A stretch of 64,000 nucleotides of DNA from Melampsora larici-populina 98AG31 (lineage: Eukaryota; Basidiomycota; Pucciniomycetes; Pucciniales; Melampsoraceae), in NCBI RefSeq assembly GCF_000204055.1, contig NW_006768773.1, forward strand, positions 251,805 through 315,804. The letters run 5' to 3'. Positions 1 through 11,615 of the stretch are shown one piece after another (position 1 is the stretch's first letter; every line of letters starts with the position of its first letter). The notes under the pieces are model-generated. The model was given only the letters and a program-made list of their open reading frames with translations. It was not told where the DNA came from and ran no database searches. The position numbers were made by a program, and so were the translations under genes.

Positions 1-164
1 TGAGTTGAGTTGTATGTTCCATTGTTCAACTGCAAACAGAATATACCAGTCTGGTAAAGCAGCGGGGTAGCACGGCTTTTTATGAAAATCCAAAAGAAAT
101 CAGTTATGAGGAAATTTTCTCCTTGTTCAACACTCTGTTTCTTTGTGAAAAAATGGAACATGAC

Positions 165-659
165 TCACCTGTCCAGAACTGCAAGGTTGACCAATACCGC
201 ACTCAAAGCTAGGTAGACCTTTTGATGCGGCGTATGCCTGACATCACAAACGTGAGAGGATAGAAAATCAATCGAGAAGCATCCCTTCAAAGGTAGTTGA
301 AAAAACAGTTTTTCAATCCGTTTCAGTTCAAGACTCACAGGAAGGGAAGTTGCATTTCCATTGGGATAGTTCTTCAGGTAGTCGTCTAATCTCAAACTTT
401 TCCAAGTCTGAGGAACGAGTGCCGAGATGGTACAGTTTGCACTGAGAGGCTCAGGGGGATCCTTAGGTGGTCCATGATGTTGAGATTTGGACGAGCCCAG
501 TTTACCACCTGCCATCATAGATGGCAGATTCATTCGCTTCGCATGCTGATGTAGCCCTCCAAACTGTTGCAAGTCTTGAATGCTGGCAGACGTCTGACTT
601 GAAGATATGAAGAGAATGAGGAGAGGACCGAAAAAGGAAGCAGATCGTGAAAGCATCAT
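165..659 (-). CDS. Putative secreted protein, first exon (partial)
   Basis: I do not recognise the family. Two tandem ATG codons (657-659 and 654-656) open a reading frame of about 164 residues. It begins with a classic signal peptide: a short basic start, a hydrophobic core (FFGPLLILFISSS, residues about 9-21) and small residues near position 25. The mature part is polar, with a Gly/Ser/His/Pro-rich stretch (about 50-75) and three cysteines. A consensus donor (AG|GTGAGT) lies at 169/168, so the frame runs into an intron and the gene probably continues to or beyond the left window edge; an acceptor candidate is CTGTTTGCAG ending at 30, but it leads to an early stop. In a plant-pathogenic rust such a small secreted protein would be an effector candidate; that is inference only. 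Confidence 0.5.
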   Translation of the reverse strand: MMLSRSASFFGPLLILFISSSQTSASIQDLQQFGGLHQHAKRMNLPSMMAGGKLGSSKSQHHGPPKDPPEPLSANCTISALVPQTWKSLRLDDYLKNYPNGNATSLPVSLELKRIEKLFFQLPLKGCFSIDFLSSHVCDVRHTPHQKVYLALSAVLVNLAVLDR

Positions 660-1638
660 GAAAGTAACTTTTTGATTTCGATGACTCGAAGGAGATGCTG
701 ACGTCCAGGTTTAGTGAGCTTCTAGCAGCACCTGTCAGCTTCAGAGATATATAAGTCAGCTTACCGCGCAACGCAGCCTTGACGAAACCTCTGAATATAT
801 CGGCTCCATCACATCAGGGTTCATCCAAGGTTGAAATCGTCTTACAGAGTATAAGGAATGCTTTCGGTCTTGGCTGCGCCGTTTTCGATTCTGCTGTGCC
901 TTTGTCGAACTTACCTCACATATATACTTGTCGTTATTTTAATCCATGAAATCAGATATTGCAGGCTCGCAGTAGTCCTCATCCCGCTCAAATCCGTTGG
1001 CTCTCTCAGGTTTCATATTCGTTTCAATTCCAGGTCATGCGGAAAATTTCCATCGGCCTACCTTAGTCTCGTAACGAAGAGCAAGCCTTCGAAAGGGGAA
1101 GCTCGGCAATTCTTGCTGTGTTTATTGGATTGACGAAGCGAGGTTTTCGCTATTTTTTGTGTTCCGAGCCAATCTGGAGCTGTTCAGATCTTTCTCGCCC
1201 TTCTCAATTCACTCAAACGGATTGATTTTTAATTTTTCCTCTGAGATTCTCTCCAGTGATACAAAATGCGTTGAATATATGCACTTTGTCTGGAAGATTG
1301 GTCCCAAGAACCACCCTTGTTCATGAAGCGCTTCATGCAGGTTCACGCAAGATCTACCGACTTGGGTACAAATGAATATCGAGGAGTCCCCTGCTGACGC
1401 AGACGCAGCCATCTAACCTAACAAAGTCTCTCGGCGAGCGACCCTGCGAGGGGATTTTGTCAGGTGAACTTCGAAGTGCAGCCATTGAGAATTTGAGATG
1501 TCACATTGTTGTATGATTAGTCCGGTCTGGTCCGATCGTGGCCCGGACCCCCACGCCCGATGTTGGGAGTCGGGACATGAAGATTTTGGCTACAGACTGT
1601 GGTCGACTTTATTTACCAGAATTTCAACCTTGACTCCA
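660..1638. other. Intergenic region, no supported gene
   Basis: This is the presumed shared upstream region of the minus-strand secreted-protein gene and the plus-strand gene starting at 1639. Open frames of 67-91 codons occur here but lack family signatures or convincing splice context. I see no repeat structure. Confidence 0.4.
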
Positions 1639-2046
1639 ATGGCCACCTCAATCATGTCCTGCTGTCGACTTTTCACCCGAAGTGTACTACCTTCACAACG
1701 TCTTCCGAACCAGCTCAGATGGAATTCCTTCTCTCGTGCCACCGAAGCTGGTGTATCGGCTGATCGGTTTGGGCGCCTTGGGCCGAATGGTGGCGTGCTT
1801 TTATCCGAGGCTCAGGTGCAAGGACTCTTCGATTACCCTGAGTTTAAACATCCATCCAGAGAAGTTTCTGCGTACAAGAAATGGCGACTGGTATGTAACG
1901 GTTTTCGAGCACCAATAGCACGCATCATCTTTCAGTTGCTGACGCTGAAGGCCTCAATAGCAACGCATGAAACGGATCAAGGCCAACAAGGGCAAATTGT
2001 AAACCAACATCGCCTATCAACTGCACTTATCAAATCTCAGGCATGA
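1639..2046 (+). CDS. Small hypothetical protein with mitochondrial-type N-terminus
   Basis: Family not recognised. From the ATG at 1639 the protein starts with an Arg/Ser-rich, acid-free stretch of about 33 residues (CCRLFTRSVLPSQRLPNQLR) that looks like a mitochondrial presequence, followed by a compact polar domain. A consensus donor (CTG|GTATGT) at about 1890 and an acceptor (CTTTCAG) at about 1935 suggest a short intron, after which the frame stays open to a stop at 2046. A second small intron just before the stop (GTAAAC...CTCAG) is possible and would end the protein earlier. Both versions give roughly 110-120 residues. The longer frame starting upstream at 1498 is less likely because its extra residues look like translated promoter. 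The gene model is inference; only the presequence-like start and splice motifs are seen. Confidence 0.35.
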   Translation: MATSIMSCCRLFTRSVLPSQRLPNQLRWNSFSRATEAGVSADRFGRLGPNGGVLLSEAQVQGLFDYPEFKHPSREVSAYKKWRLVCNGFRAPIARIIFQLLTLKASIATHETDQGQQGQIVNQHRLSTALIKSQA

Positions 2047-2877
2047 AAATCGCTGGATGCGTTGTGATAATCGGTCTTTGTCTGCCCAAATCACCCCTCG
2101 GTTCCTGCTCTTCGTCGTATCTACTCCTGAACTGGAAATTTTCAGTTGAACGCGATCCCGCGTCAGGATTATCACCGGCAATGCCATTGAAATTCGTGTA
2201 ACTTGACAAAATTTGCTCAAACCTCATCCACATTCACAAGCCTTGATGTATGGTCACATTATTGCAAAGCTGCACGATAAATACTCAAAAATTACTCGCC
2301 TTGTGTCTCATCCGGTACGCTGTTGCTATGCCATACATCTCCAATAATCATCGCCTCTTGGTTTTTGAATATAATATAGGAGGTTTTGTAATGCGCACTT
2401 TGTGCGTTCAGGCGATGAATGATACTGTATCATATCCTGAACCCAGCCTAAGCAGTAGTCATATCCGCACCATAAGGGCGTCAAACAATCTTCACATGAA
2501 ACTGAACCTATTTGCATATTGTGTTCGACAAGTATGCCTTACATCTCCTCTGCTTCGAGCTTCTAAAGCTGAGCACGCAGCGTGACATTGTATAATTATA
2601 TCGTTAGGTTACGGAAGCTATCCATGTTCACGTGTCGTGTATTGTAAAACATATCAAAGTGTGACAGACAAGACCGCATACGATTCCATGAGGATTACTA
2701 CAAAATTTGACCAAATTCATGGTTGCATGGATGTATGAGGAGAAACATGATATATGCGTGCAACGTAAATAAACAAAAGTTGACATTTGAACGATAAAGA
2801 TTGCAAGGTTTGAACATATTCATGTATAATTAAATTCGAAGAAAACAGTCCTTCAGGCCTGGCTCTGCTTGGCCATT
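2047..2877. other. Intergenic region between convergent genes
   Basis: AT-rich sequence between the convergent small gene (plus) and the transporter gene (minus). It presumably holds both 3' ends. No gene, RNA or repeat is supported. Confidence 0.4.
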
Positions 2878-5333
2878 CTAGACTGCATGTCCCACCAGGG
2901 TTTCTCCCCCTACTGAATTAGAACGCGACAGAGAAGGTGAGGCGAAGAGGTCCATGGGGTATACCTCGAATTTCCCGTGCTTTCCGGATCTTGATGAAGA
3001 TGTCTGAGACGTAGGTGAAGCAAGAGCCGGAGAAGGCTGTCTATTGGACGAATCGTTGTCCGTGGGTGGCGTCGCTTCCCTTTGCCTCTTAGTTGGAGAT
3101 TTTGAAAGAGAAGAAAAGAAAGAGAGTGGCCCCAGCGTGACATATATGGTGATCAATACAACACTCAGGAAGAGCTGAATAAATAGAAGCCAAGGTGTCC
3201 CAAACAGCTCATAAAGTGATCGTACAGCAAGTACGAGTCCCACATTAGGAAATCTGCATTACATCACTCGTTCATCAGCATTGAGGGGTAATTTTTGTTA
3301 TAGTAGCAAAACCAGCATAATTTTACTCACATTATGATCCAGAGCCCCATTACATCATCAAGTATCTTATCTATTCGGTGCGAAAAAAGGATCAGCTTTG
3401 ACTTAAAGACGTATGGAGTGGAAACCAAGTAGATTTGGATCTACTTACTTCCTTTCCACCAGAATGTAATCATGGACTTGACATATATCAACAAGGCTGT
3501 TCCAGTAAGCATCAACCCAGCCAACATACCGAAGCCTTGGAAGGTCTCCCCAAGACCCTCCGTTAGGAGTAGATTAGGCGACTCGACGAATCTATTATCA
3601 AATTCATCAGTTTGCGTCAGATTCACCCATAGTTAACAATAATTTCTGCGTAAGAATCATACAAATCTTGACTGACATTATTGGCGCCAATCTTCCAAGT
3701 CTAATCAATACATGAGCGGTGAGAGCTACAGGTGGCTCAAGTCAGTTTAGCTGCGCGAAGGATGTCCCGAAGAATATTGATGACAGTCACTTCACACTCA
3801 CCCGGTGGGCCGACCGCTATAAAGATGGTCGAAGTCTGTATTACAGAAATGATTCACAGTCCAGATCCCTGTCAGGGTGTTGTGCACTTGTTGGGGTGGG
3901 ATGGGTGGCGTTGACTCACAGAAGGACCAGAGATATGGCCAGTGATTGCTACGCGTTGAAGATACGTGAACTGAAATCACATCTTTTAGTATGGTCTATT
4001 GTTTCATTCGAGGGTGCTAGTCTGTGGGACTTACAAAATATGCACCAGCAAAGATGCTGGACATGCCCTGGAACAAGTATCCCACCAAAGCGATTTCTGT
4101 TGCCATCTCCGACTTCAATGGAACCAATGGAAAGAGATTCACAGCGATCATCCCAACGAGTAGAAGTGGGAAGCTGAGAATAATTACTATTGGTGTTAGA
4201 GTTTTGATATCATGTGGTTTGCGGAACCACAGGGTCCAGGAGAGGAGTGAAACTCTGAGAAGATAAATGCAAGTAATATCGACAGTTAGGAAGAGGTATT
4301 GCTGTCATACGGGATTTAGTGACGATAGAGTAGAAAACGAGGGCCAATTACGTGAGTGAGGACACGATGTAGATGTAAAATAGTCTCAGTGCGCCGTTCA
4401 AGCCGACCCATCCTCCGGGGGCAGTATATCGAATGCATCCAAGAATCAAGGTGGCCCTATGACGTATCAAAAAAATGAAAAGTAAATCAGCTTGAGACCA
4501 ACTCATTGATTTAGCTCGTGAGATTCAGACCAACATTTGAGTTACTAGCACGGGTAGAAAGAAGCCCCTGTGTGGGTCATTCATAGATTCCCATGTTCGA
4601 GATGGTGAGTTGATTAGTTGCCCAACTGGAGCGTCCGCGATATGGTCACAGGTTGAGAGAAAGGGCAATCAGCATGTCGCTCTGTGAGGCCGACGTAGAC
4701 AGCAAGGCCTGGTCGACAAAAACTACATGTGTCGGTTCTGCACTCACGAAAGATCACAATGCTCAAGCAGAATAGGCCAAAATTCACTACCGGTACGGGA
4801 CATCCGTATCCACAATTCAAAAGATCACATTCAACAAAAGTCAGTTTTGTTCGCTCTTGTCCAATGCCAATGAATGATCAAATTCATCTTGATATTTGAA
4901 TTGGAAATGTCCTTACAGAAATAATATATCATCTCGACAAACGAGATCACCTTCCAGCTAAGATCGAAGCTGCCCAGTATGAGATGGACCTAGAGTTATA
5001 ATGAAGATAAAGGGAGCAATAATATATATACACAGGCTTAAGTGAGCTGGTGAAATCTTGGGCGTGAGAGACTTTTCGATGGTATCGTACCGAGCCCGTA
5101 GCTAGTCCAATCGAACTCAACTCCCATGAGTAGCCGTGTAAAATCCTAGAAATCGTTGGATCTCTGTGAGGCACAACGATAGAGGTACCCGGTAATGGCG
5201 TCTCGACCCTTCGTGAACAATTGTCGATGTCGCGAGGTAGACCAGTCCATAGTGACTCGGGGCGTTCGTGACGAACTGCCTTGTCAGGGTATTCTGGCGA
5301 GGACTCGTGTAGCTCGAAAGAATAATTTTTCAT
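2878..5333 (-). CDS. TDT / SLAC1-Mae1-Ssu1 type anion (malate/sulfite) transporter
   Basis: This is a multi-exon membrane transporter on the minus strand. Splicing by eye gives a hydrophilic N-terminus (ATG at 5333), a first membrane segment ILHGYSWELSSIGLATGS, then exons encoding LNFGLFCLSIVIF, DPHRGFFLPVLVTQML, ILGCIRYTAPGGWVGLNGAL, QYLFLTVDITCIYLLRVSLL, IVIILSFPLLLVGMIAVNLF, FIAVGPPALTAHVLIRLG, GFGMLAGLMLTGTALLIYVK and, in the last exon (3253-2878), FPNVGLVLAVRSLYELFG. The order and wording of these segments, especially 'FIAVGPPALTA' and 'FPNVGL', match fungal voltage-dependent anion channel/TDT proteins (Mae1 malate permease, Ssu1 sulfite pump). About ten transmembrane segments are followed by a Ser/Pro-rich cytoplasmic tail of about 85 residues. 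Nine or so introns of 50-130 bases have GT-AG ends. Substrate cannot be decided from the sequence; exact exon edges are approximate. It appears intact. Confidence 0.75.
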
Positions 5334-5979
5334 TTGCCACAATCCGTTTGGAGGGATTTTATCCTCAAAGGAAGAGTAAGTCTTGGCTGTAAGCTTCCGG
5401 GATCGATGTCGATTTATTGATGTATCGATTCAAAGTACGTGTACCTGGTGAACTTCGGGAGTGTGCAGAGGTAAAAGGGAATGGAGATTTGAAGGGCACA
5501 GAAGTTGACCTACTTTGGCTTCACAAAGCCTCCAAACTCAAATACTCCGAGGAGACATGATCTATGATCGATACAGAACTTGAAGGTGTTCTTAGCTCAT
5601 ACGCGTACGATGATATCTTTGGTCTCGGGGACCACTGTCTATATCAACTTCATTTTTAACCGATCGAGTTTCACGTTGTGTGCGCGCAGCTCCATATATC
5701 CAGCTGACACAGGCTAACGCTTTGCGGGACGAATGGTGTTCAATCCCAATACATAATTTTGTAAAAACTGAACAAGTGCTGAGCGTAGTGGACTGCGAAA
5801 CTGTTGGTCTTGAGTAAGATACGGTTTAAACACATTACTCACTTGTGTTGGGTGAGCGTATGATTCGAAGCGACACCATCATACCACGCGTTATGTATGA
5901 TGGACGAGAGAGGAGGGTGGAGGACAAACCTCAAAACCCGAAACACAAACCTGTATGGTCCTGTACTCCATTCTCTTAA
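5334..5979. other. Intergenic region upstream of the transporter
   Basis: It probably holds the promoter of the minus-strand transporter. No open frame, RNA gene or repeat can be supported here; the MITE begins at its right end. Confidence 0.4.
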
Positions 5980-6285
5980 GAGCACCCACTATGGTTGCGT
6001 TAACTCGGTGATTTAGCGTTACCCTAACGCTAAAATACCAACATGTCCACTATGGACCTGTTTTAGACCTGCGGTCCGTACGGCTGCGTCAAGTCTTGCA
6101 CTTCGTGTGCTCAGATTTACGCAAGCCTACGACTTGATTTATCGTAGGAACTAGGGAAAGCAGACGATAAATCATCCCATAGTGGATTTCACGCGGTTAC
6201 CAACTTTGGTAAAACACGCATGATCAAACTTCGCGCTCAGGAACGCAAACTTTACGATAAAACACTCCCACCATAGTGGGTGCTC
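5980..6285. mobile_element. Tourist-like MITE (PIF-Harbinger type), 306 bp
   Basis: A short non-coding element bounded by perfect 16-bp terminal inverted repeats, GAGCACCCACTATGGT at 5980-5995 and its complement at 6270-6285. It is flanked on each side by the trinucleotide TAA (5977-5979 and 6286-6288). A 3-bp TAA/TTA duplication is the mark of PIF-Harbinger transposition. Inside, further inverted copies of CCACTATGG / CCATAGTGG occur (about 6048 and 6176), suggesting subterminal transposase-binding repeats. It has no coding capacity, so it would need a transposase in trans. Its termini differ from those of the autonomous Harbinger at 14155, so that element is not obviously its source. Confidence 0.75.
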
Positions 6286-6629
6286 TAAGCTCCTTAACGT
6301 GAGCTGGGTATTTTATGTATCCTCCACTGAACAAAATGCTCCTACACCACGGGAGGGTTCCATGCCCAAATTCAGTCCGGCCCCGCCCTTAAACAGTCGA
6401 GCCAGATAACAGCCCGCAGACTGACCTCAATCACCAGATATCCGCCCGCTTGACGCTCCGCTTGTGACAGCTGGCATTTGTCCTCCGGGCTCATTTCAGC
6501 GCGCGGATTGCCGCCTAGTGGCCGCTCAGTTAGTCACCGACGGCCTGCTCAGCGCTCAGCAGTCTTGAAGCACCACCTCTTGAAGCACCACCCGGACAAC
6601 GACACACTTTCACAGCACCGCTCATCACA

Positions 6630-9600
6630 ATGGTGAACATAGCCACACTACTCCCTTGTCCCGACCGATGCAAGTTCTTTACCTTTACTTGACTAATAAA
6701 AAAAACAGATCATTGATATCATCACCTTGTTGCAGACATCGAATTTAATCCTCATGACTCAAGATTCCGCTGTGAGATCTGCGTTGCCAGCAGGGCGATG
6801 CGAGATTATTGGCCGCACATCACATCTGATTCACATCAAGCGGCTGTATCTCAAACCATAGCTCATCAAGCGGCACAAGAGGAGATGTTGCTCGGTATTC
6901 GCGAGACCACCAAGAGCCCAATCGATCCAATGTTGATCAATGACAACCCCGTGGACGATCCACCGCCGTCCCCGACTGCCAGCACTCCACCTATGCCTCT
7001 CTCACCACTTACCCTACTGCGCAGCTTCATAACCGGCGATGGCGATTCCACCGATTCGGATGAGTCTGATGTGCCAATGGATTTTGACAGCTTGAGACAA
7101 GCGCTTGAAGCAATTCGGCAGGAGGACGGTGAAGACAGCGACAAGGATATAGCTGATGCGGAATCTCTGGATGGATCTGGGGCGAACTTGGACGATGAAA
7201 ATGGATGGTACCCATTCAAAAGAATGGAGGTCAGCTCTGCTGATTTGTTTAATTGCTCGTCATCCCTGCTTAAATTAACGTAAATGTCTTTGTGCATCAG
7301 CAAGTTGTTGCGGTGTTGATTATTGGGTCCGGTAGGAGCATTCTCTCCCGCTCTCAATACCAGAGAATTCGGTTGGTCTTCCGCATATGTCGTGTAAATC
7401 TACCCGAATGGGGTTCAGTTCGCGCGCAGAATACTCGGTTGAAGAAAAAAATGGACATCAACGTGATTGAACGTCTCAGCCCATCTGGAACTCCGTTGTT
7501 TGGACTAGATGTGAAGAGCATTATAAGAAATGTGAGTGTTTCCATTTCTCTTTTGATTTTGGTTTGTATCAATTGGTATCTTTTTGGATAGGAGCTGGCG
7601 AACCCATTGGTCAGCCCATACCTGGTTTATATCCCTGAGCTTCCAACCAACGATCGAATCAATCGCCTCTCACAGAGTCAGAAATGGCGAGAAGATTACT
7701 CGCGCCTGTTACGTGTACAAATGGTCACCAGCAAAGATAAACATGTGTATATCTATGAACCATATCAGCTCCAGACTAATCAGCTGGTGGTGCCGATATT
7801 CTTTTACCAAGAGAATAGTAAAAAAATGGCTAAATGTCTTCCTGCCAATGTTCAACCTGCCTTTGGCGACCCAAATCGGGTCAATATAATGTTATCAGAA
7901 GAGCCTGCTTTTGATTCTCACGTGTTGTATTCAATCGAGGTAAAAGATCTTGGGAAGTCTTTTAAAGAAATTGTACTAGAGGGAGATGTTGCTCTCAGTG
8001 ACCTTTGTCACCACATGTACCGTAAGCCTTCTTGGTTTTTGTTGAGGACCGCTTGGATTTGATCAGACCGGATTAAATTTGTTCATTAGAACGAAATGGA
8101 TTTCAAGTAGAATCGATTCCACTGGAAAACCCATGGAGGGCAAAAGCGGAAGGGAAGGTCATTCGCCACGTACCAATCACCTTATACTCCGATGACACCT
8201 CTGGCAATGTGTCAAAGAAATTCAATAAGCACATGAGTATTTACTTTACTCTGTCAGGTCTGCCACCTGAATGGACCAATCAAGAGTTCAATATTCACTT
8301 TTTGGCCACCTCGAATGTAGCATCAGCTCTGGATTTACTCGACGAGATAGTAGATAATATCAAGTAAGTGTCTTCTCATTCTGGATTTGGGGTGGCCAGT
8401 AGCACTAATCCATATGGTCCGCAGCGAAACTGCACACAACGGCTTCTCTGCGTATGATCATGCTCTCGGCGAGGACATTTGGTCATGGCAGTTGTACTCT
8501 GCCACGTTGGCGATTTGCCGATGCATGCTGAGATTAGTAACACGACGAATCCTGCGATTACCCTCACACCCTGTCGGATTTGTGACCTTCAAGTGGCCCG
8601 CCAAGCTGATAAGAAAGAAGAACGCTTTGTGCGCGACTTTCTGGGTCGCAATGCTCTTGGTCAAAAGGTAATCAATCTCATTTTCATTCAATCAATACTA
8701 AGGCTCAATTTCAAATTTGCCAATTGTTATGGGCATCTAGCATGATTTACCGCGCCGCAAATGGAATGTCACTAAGCTACGCACCCGCGAGATCTGGAAC
8801 CTCTCACAACGGAGCAATTCGAAGTCCCTCATCGAAGAGAAAACTCGTCAATATGGATGCAAAGACACGCTCAATGAGTACTTTTGGAAGCAGATGCAAG
8901 CTGCTCACGCAGAACTTCCAGCTCACGAAGCTCATCAACTGTTCACGAAATTGAATGAAGAACAAGGTCAACACCTATTCAACCCCATGCTCCGACTTGA
9001 AGGTATTTTATTAATTACTATTAATAAAAGAACGAATAAACTGACCTGGGTGATGTTCAGGTTTTGATGGGCACCTAGACACTCCGGTGGAAACTCTTCA
9101 TGTGGTCCTCCTTGGGGTCGCAAAATACTGGTTTAAGGCCACGATGCACGAGCTTAGTCTGAAGAATGGGTCAAAGAAATACAATGATGTGTTTGCACGG
9201 TGGAAAAGCTTTAGCATAAAAGGTCTGAATGTGCCCCCGATTATTCCTACGACTCTGATTCAATTCAATCGGAGTCTGGTAGGAAAAGAATTTAGAACGG
9301 TACTGCAAACAGTGCCATTTGTTCTTTTTGATCATCTCTCCGCCAAAAAAAGACACCTTTGGACATCCCTATGTCTTTTATCATCGTACATTTTCCAGCA
9401 CGAGATCACGGACCTTAAGGTTTATCTCGAAGAACTTGAAGCTCATATTGAAAGTTTTTTGCATCAAGTTGTGACGTTATCGGCTCAGTGGGTTAATAAA
9501 CCCAAATTTCATATGCTGATCCATCTCCGAGAGTGTATTCAAAGATTTGGGCCTGCCCTTCTCTACGCAAGCGAGAAATTTGAGGCTTTCAACTTCAGCC

Positions 9601-10694
9601 TGCGAAATGCATCGGTCCATTCTAACAAGCATGCACCTGGACTTGACATTGCAAATAACTTCAACAATCGGGTCCTCTTGCGAATTTTACTCTCTGGATC
9701 TTCTTTCTTTGATAATGAACTGCAGGTAAGAGTCAAAGGTGGACATCTGTTGACGTCTCTGTTAGATAAAATTCCGGAGTTGTATGAGGCAATGGGTTTG
9801 AGGCGAGCAAGATCTTCGCAAGAAGATGGACTATACGTAGTTGGAGGTTAGTATATCATGCTTTTGTTTTATTTCACATCGATGTTCTTAATTTTCATCA
9901 CTTGCAGCTATTGAAGACCCTCAAGATCCGATCCCAGACTCTTTGGCTCACTATGCGCAAGGATCATTGCAACAAATAAAGAGTTTTACGTTACCCAATG
10001 GTCAAAAGATTGAGACTCAAGACTTTGTAACGGTGAGTACCTCACCTACATTTCAAATTCAAAAATGATACTCAAACAAAAAGGTTTCAGTTTAAGAACA
10101 CAGATCACATTGGCCGAGTGTCTTCAATTTGGAAACCCACTAGAATCTCACCCTCACAGAGTCTTCTGGTGATCAAGCGCTGTGTTTTGGGTCGCATTGT
10201 GCCTTTCTACGGGATGCGCGAGGTTATTGTCTCAGCAGAGACTTATGCCAAAAAAGCATTGGTAAAACTTGTTCCGTTGTTTATGTTGCTTTCGGACAAG
10301 ATTTAACATAATGATGGTCAATTTTTTTCATCAGGATGTTGAAAATTTGATCAACCTTCAACACAATTGTCACAAGGGGAATTGTCATGTGGGCAAATCG
10401 AGTGGTCGCCGCATAGAGCGAAGAGACGTAGGGGGATCTATTCCCATCATGAAACATGATGATTCTCAGTCTTTCATATTGAACTCTGCATCACATTACT
10501 CAGCCGAGTTACATCGACGTTTGGCAAAAGTTCAATTGTCCAGAGTGAGTTGTGCCCAATGGAACGAAGGCATCCAAAAAGGAGTGGACGTCTGGAAAAC
10601 CGCACCGGTAGGTCAACCCCAGCCACGTGTTACAAACACTTCACGGAACAAGAAAAGAAAAGACCACCATGAATCACCACGTCATGAGGTATGA
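6630..10694 (+). CDS. CACTA-like transposase, multi-exon, with frameshift
   Basis: A large gene spliced from about ten exons. The N-terminal part has a C2H2-like finger (FRCEICVASRAMRDYWPHIT, ending H-x6-H), then an acidic low-complexity linker. A conserved core follows: ILSRSQYQRIRLVFRIC (about 7344), PITLYSDDTSGN (about 8173), VLCHVGDLPMHAEI (about 8500), a CRxC motif (CRIC), and DTPVETLHVVLLGVAKYW (about 9080). The tail ends with a Cys/His patch (NLQHNCHKGNCH). This motif order is that of transposase-like proteins widespread in basidiomycetes that I associate with the CACTA superfamily; I cannot separate it securely from Plavaka-type relatives. Introns have good GT-AG borders. Near 8480 the frame must shift by one base between 'AYDHALGED' and 'VMAVVLCHVGDLP', so this copy is probably inactive. 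The start ATG at 6630 and first exon boundary are tentative. Confidence 0.65.
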
Positions 10695-10889
10695 TATACA
10701 GCACGCACTAGTTGAACTTGTGAAAATGTTATATTGTACTTTTACAAAAGTTGTTTTTATCAAGAACCACACTGGAACTTTTTGTCTTTTCTTTATCAAA
10801 TGTTGTGTGCTTTTGTGAAATTAACACACACCCAGCATGAAGATCAGACCACCTTGCGCGGTACACTTGAGAAAGATTGGACCGTGTGA

Positions 10890-11365
10890 CTTGTCGAATC
10901 ACTCAGCTCAAATTTTAACACAGACTTTGTCTCATGAAAGATTGTGCTCTGTGATTGGTCGGTCGGACGCGTTTAGACCACAAGTTGGCGGATGGCAAAC
11001 GAAGGGCTGCCTGCACGTCATCCAAGTGTTTGGCGTGGAAAACACAAATGATGTGACCCTTCAAAAACAGTTTGAAATCCTTAACGTTAATGTCGGTCAC
11101 CTTTAAAACAGTTTGAAATCCTTAATGTTCACTTTCACTCATTCTTTCCGACCGCTTCCGCACACTTGATTCTTCCTTGTCACAAAAACTTCCGCTCTGA
11201 GATTGATTTCACTCAGCTCAATTTTTTCTCAATCTTTCTCTCTTGAAAGATCGCGCTTGGTGATTGAATTCACTCACCTCAAATTTCTCTCACACTTCGT
11301 CTCTTGAAATTCGTCTCTTGAAAGATTGCACTCGTGATTGGTCAGTCGCACGCGTTTACACCAAA
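10890..11365. repeat. Diverged direct repeats upstream of the second transposon gene
   Basis: A block beginning CTCAGCTCAAATTT, followed by TCTCTTGAAAGATTG, GTGATTGGTC and ACGCGTTTA, recurs in diverged form starting near 10900, 11213 and 11273. A shorter duplication (AAAACAGTTTGAAATCCTTA) appears at about 11066 and 11106, 40-41 bp apart. The block lies between the two genes of the transposon, in the presumed promoter of the second. Repeats of this kind could be binding sites for an element-encoded protein, by analogy with TnpA sites; that is inference. Confidence 0.5.
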
Positions 11366-11441
11366 GGCAAACACAGCAACGAGACGCGGCGCGTTAACAA
11401 TATCGCGAGGAAGACACGAATTGGGTGACCCTTAAAGTAAG

Positions 11442-11448
11442 TATAAAT
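11442..11448 (+). promoter_or_regulatory. Putative TATA box of the second transposon gene
   Basis: TATAAAT occurs 168 bp before the ATG at 11616, followed by a pyrimidine-rich leader. Position and composition fit a core promoter; there is no experimental support. Confidence 0.4.
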
Positions 11449-11615
11449 TGAGCTCCTTTGTCCCCCTTTCACTTTATTCCCCAAACCGGTGAACTACCTC
11501 TTTGTCCTCCATTTCTTGTTTCAAGATCCAACAAAGTTTCCTTCAAGTGCATCCAAATTTCTTAACAAACAAACTTCAAAAACCTTTTTTTAACATTCTA
11601 CAACTTTCATAAAAG

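Noticed and set aside
858..1133. 91-codon hydrophobic plus-strand frame
   Set aside because: No family likeness, no splice context, and located in the probable upstream region of two genes; too weak to call.
6324..6342. CACTGAACAAAATGCTCC as the left end of the CACTA-like element
   Set aside because: No complementary copy exists near 13.3-13.9 kb, whereas CACCACGGGAGGGT at 6345 has one at 13919.
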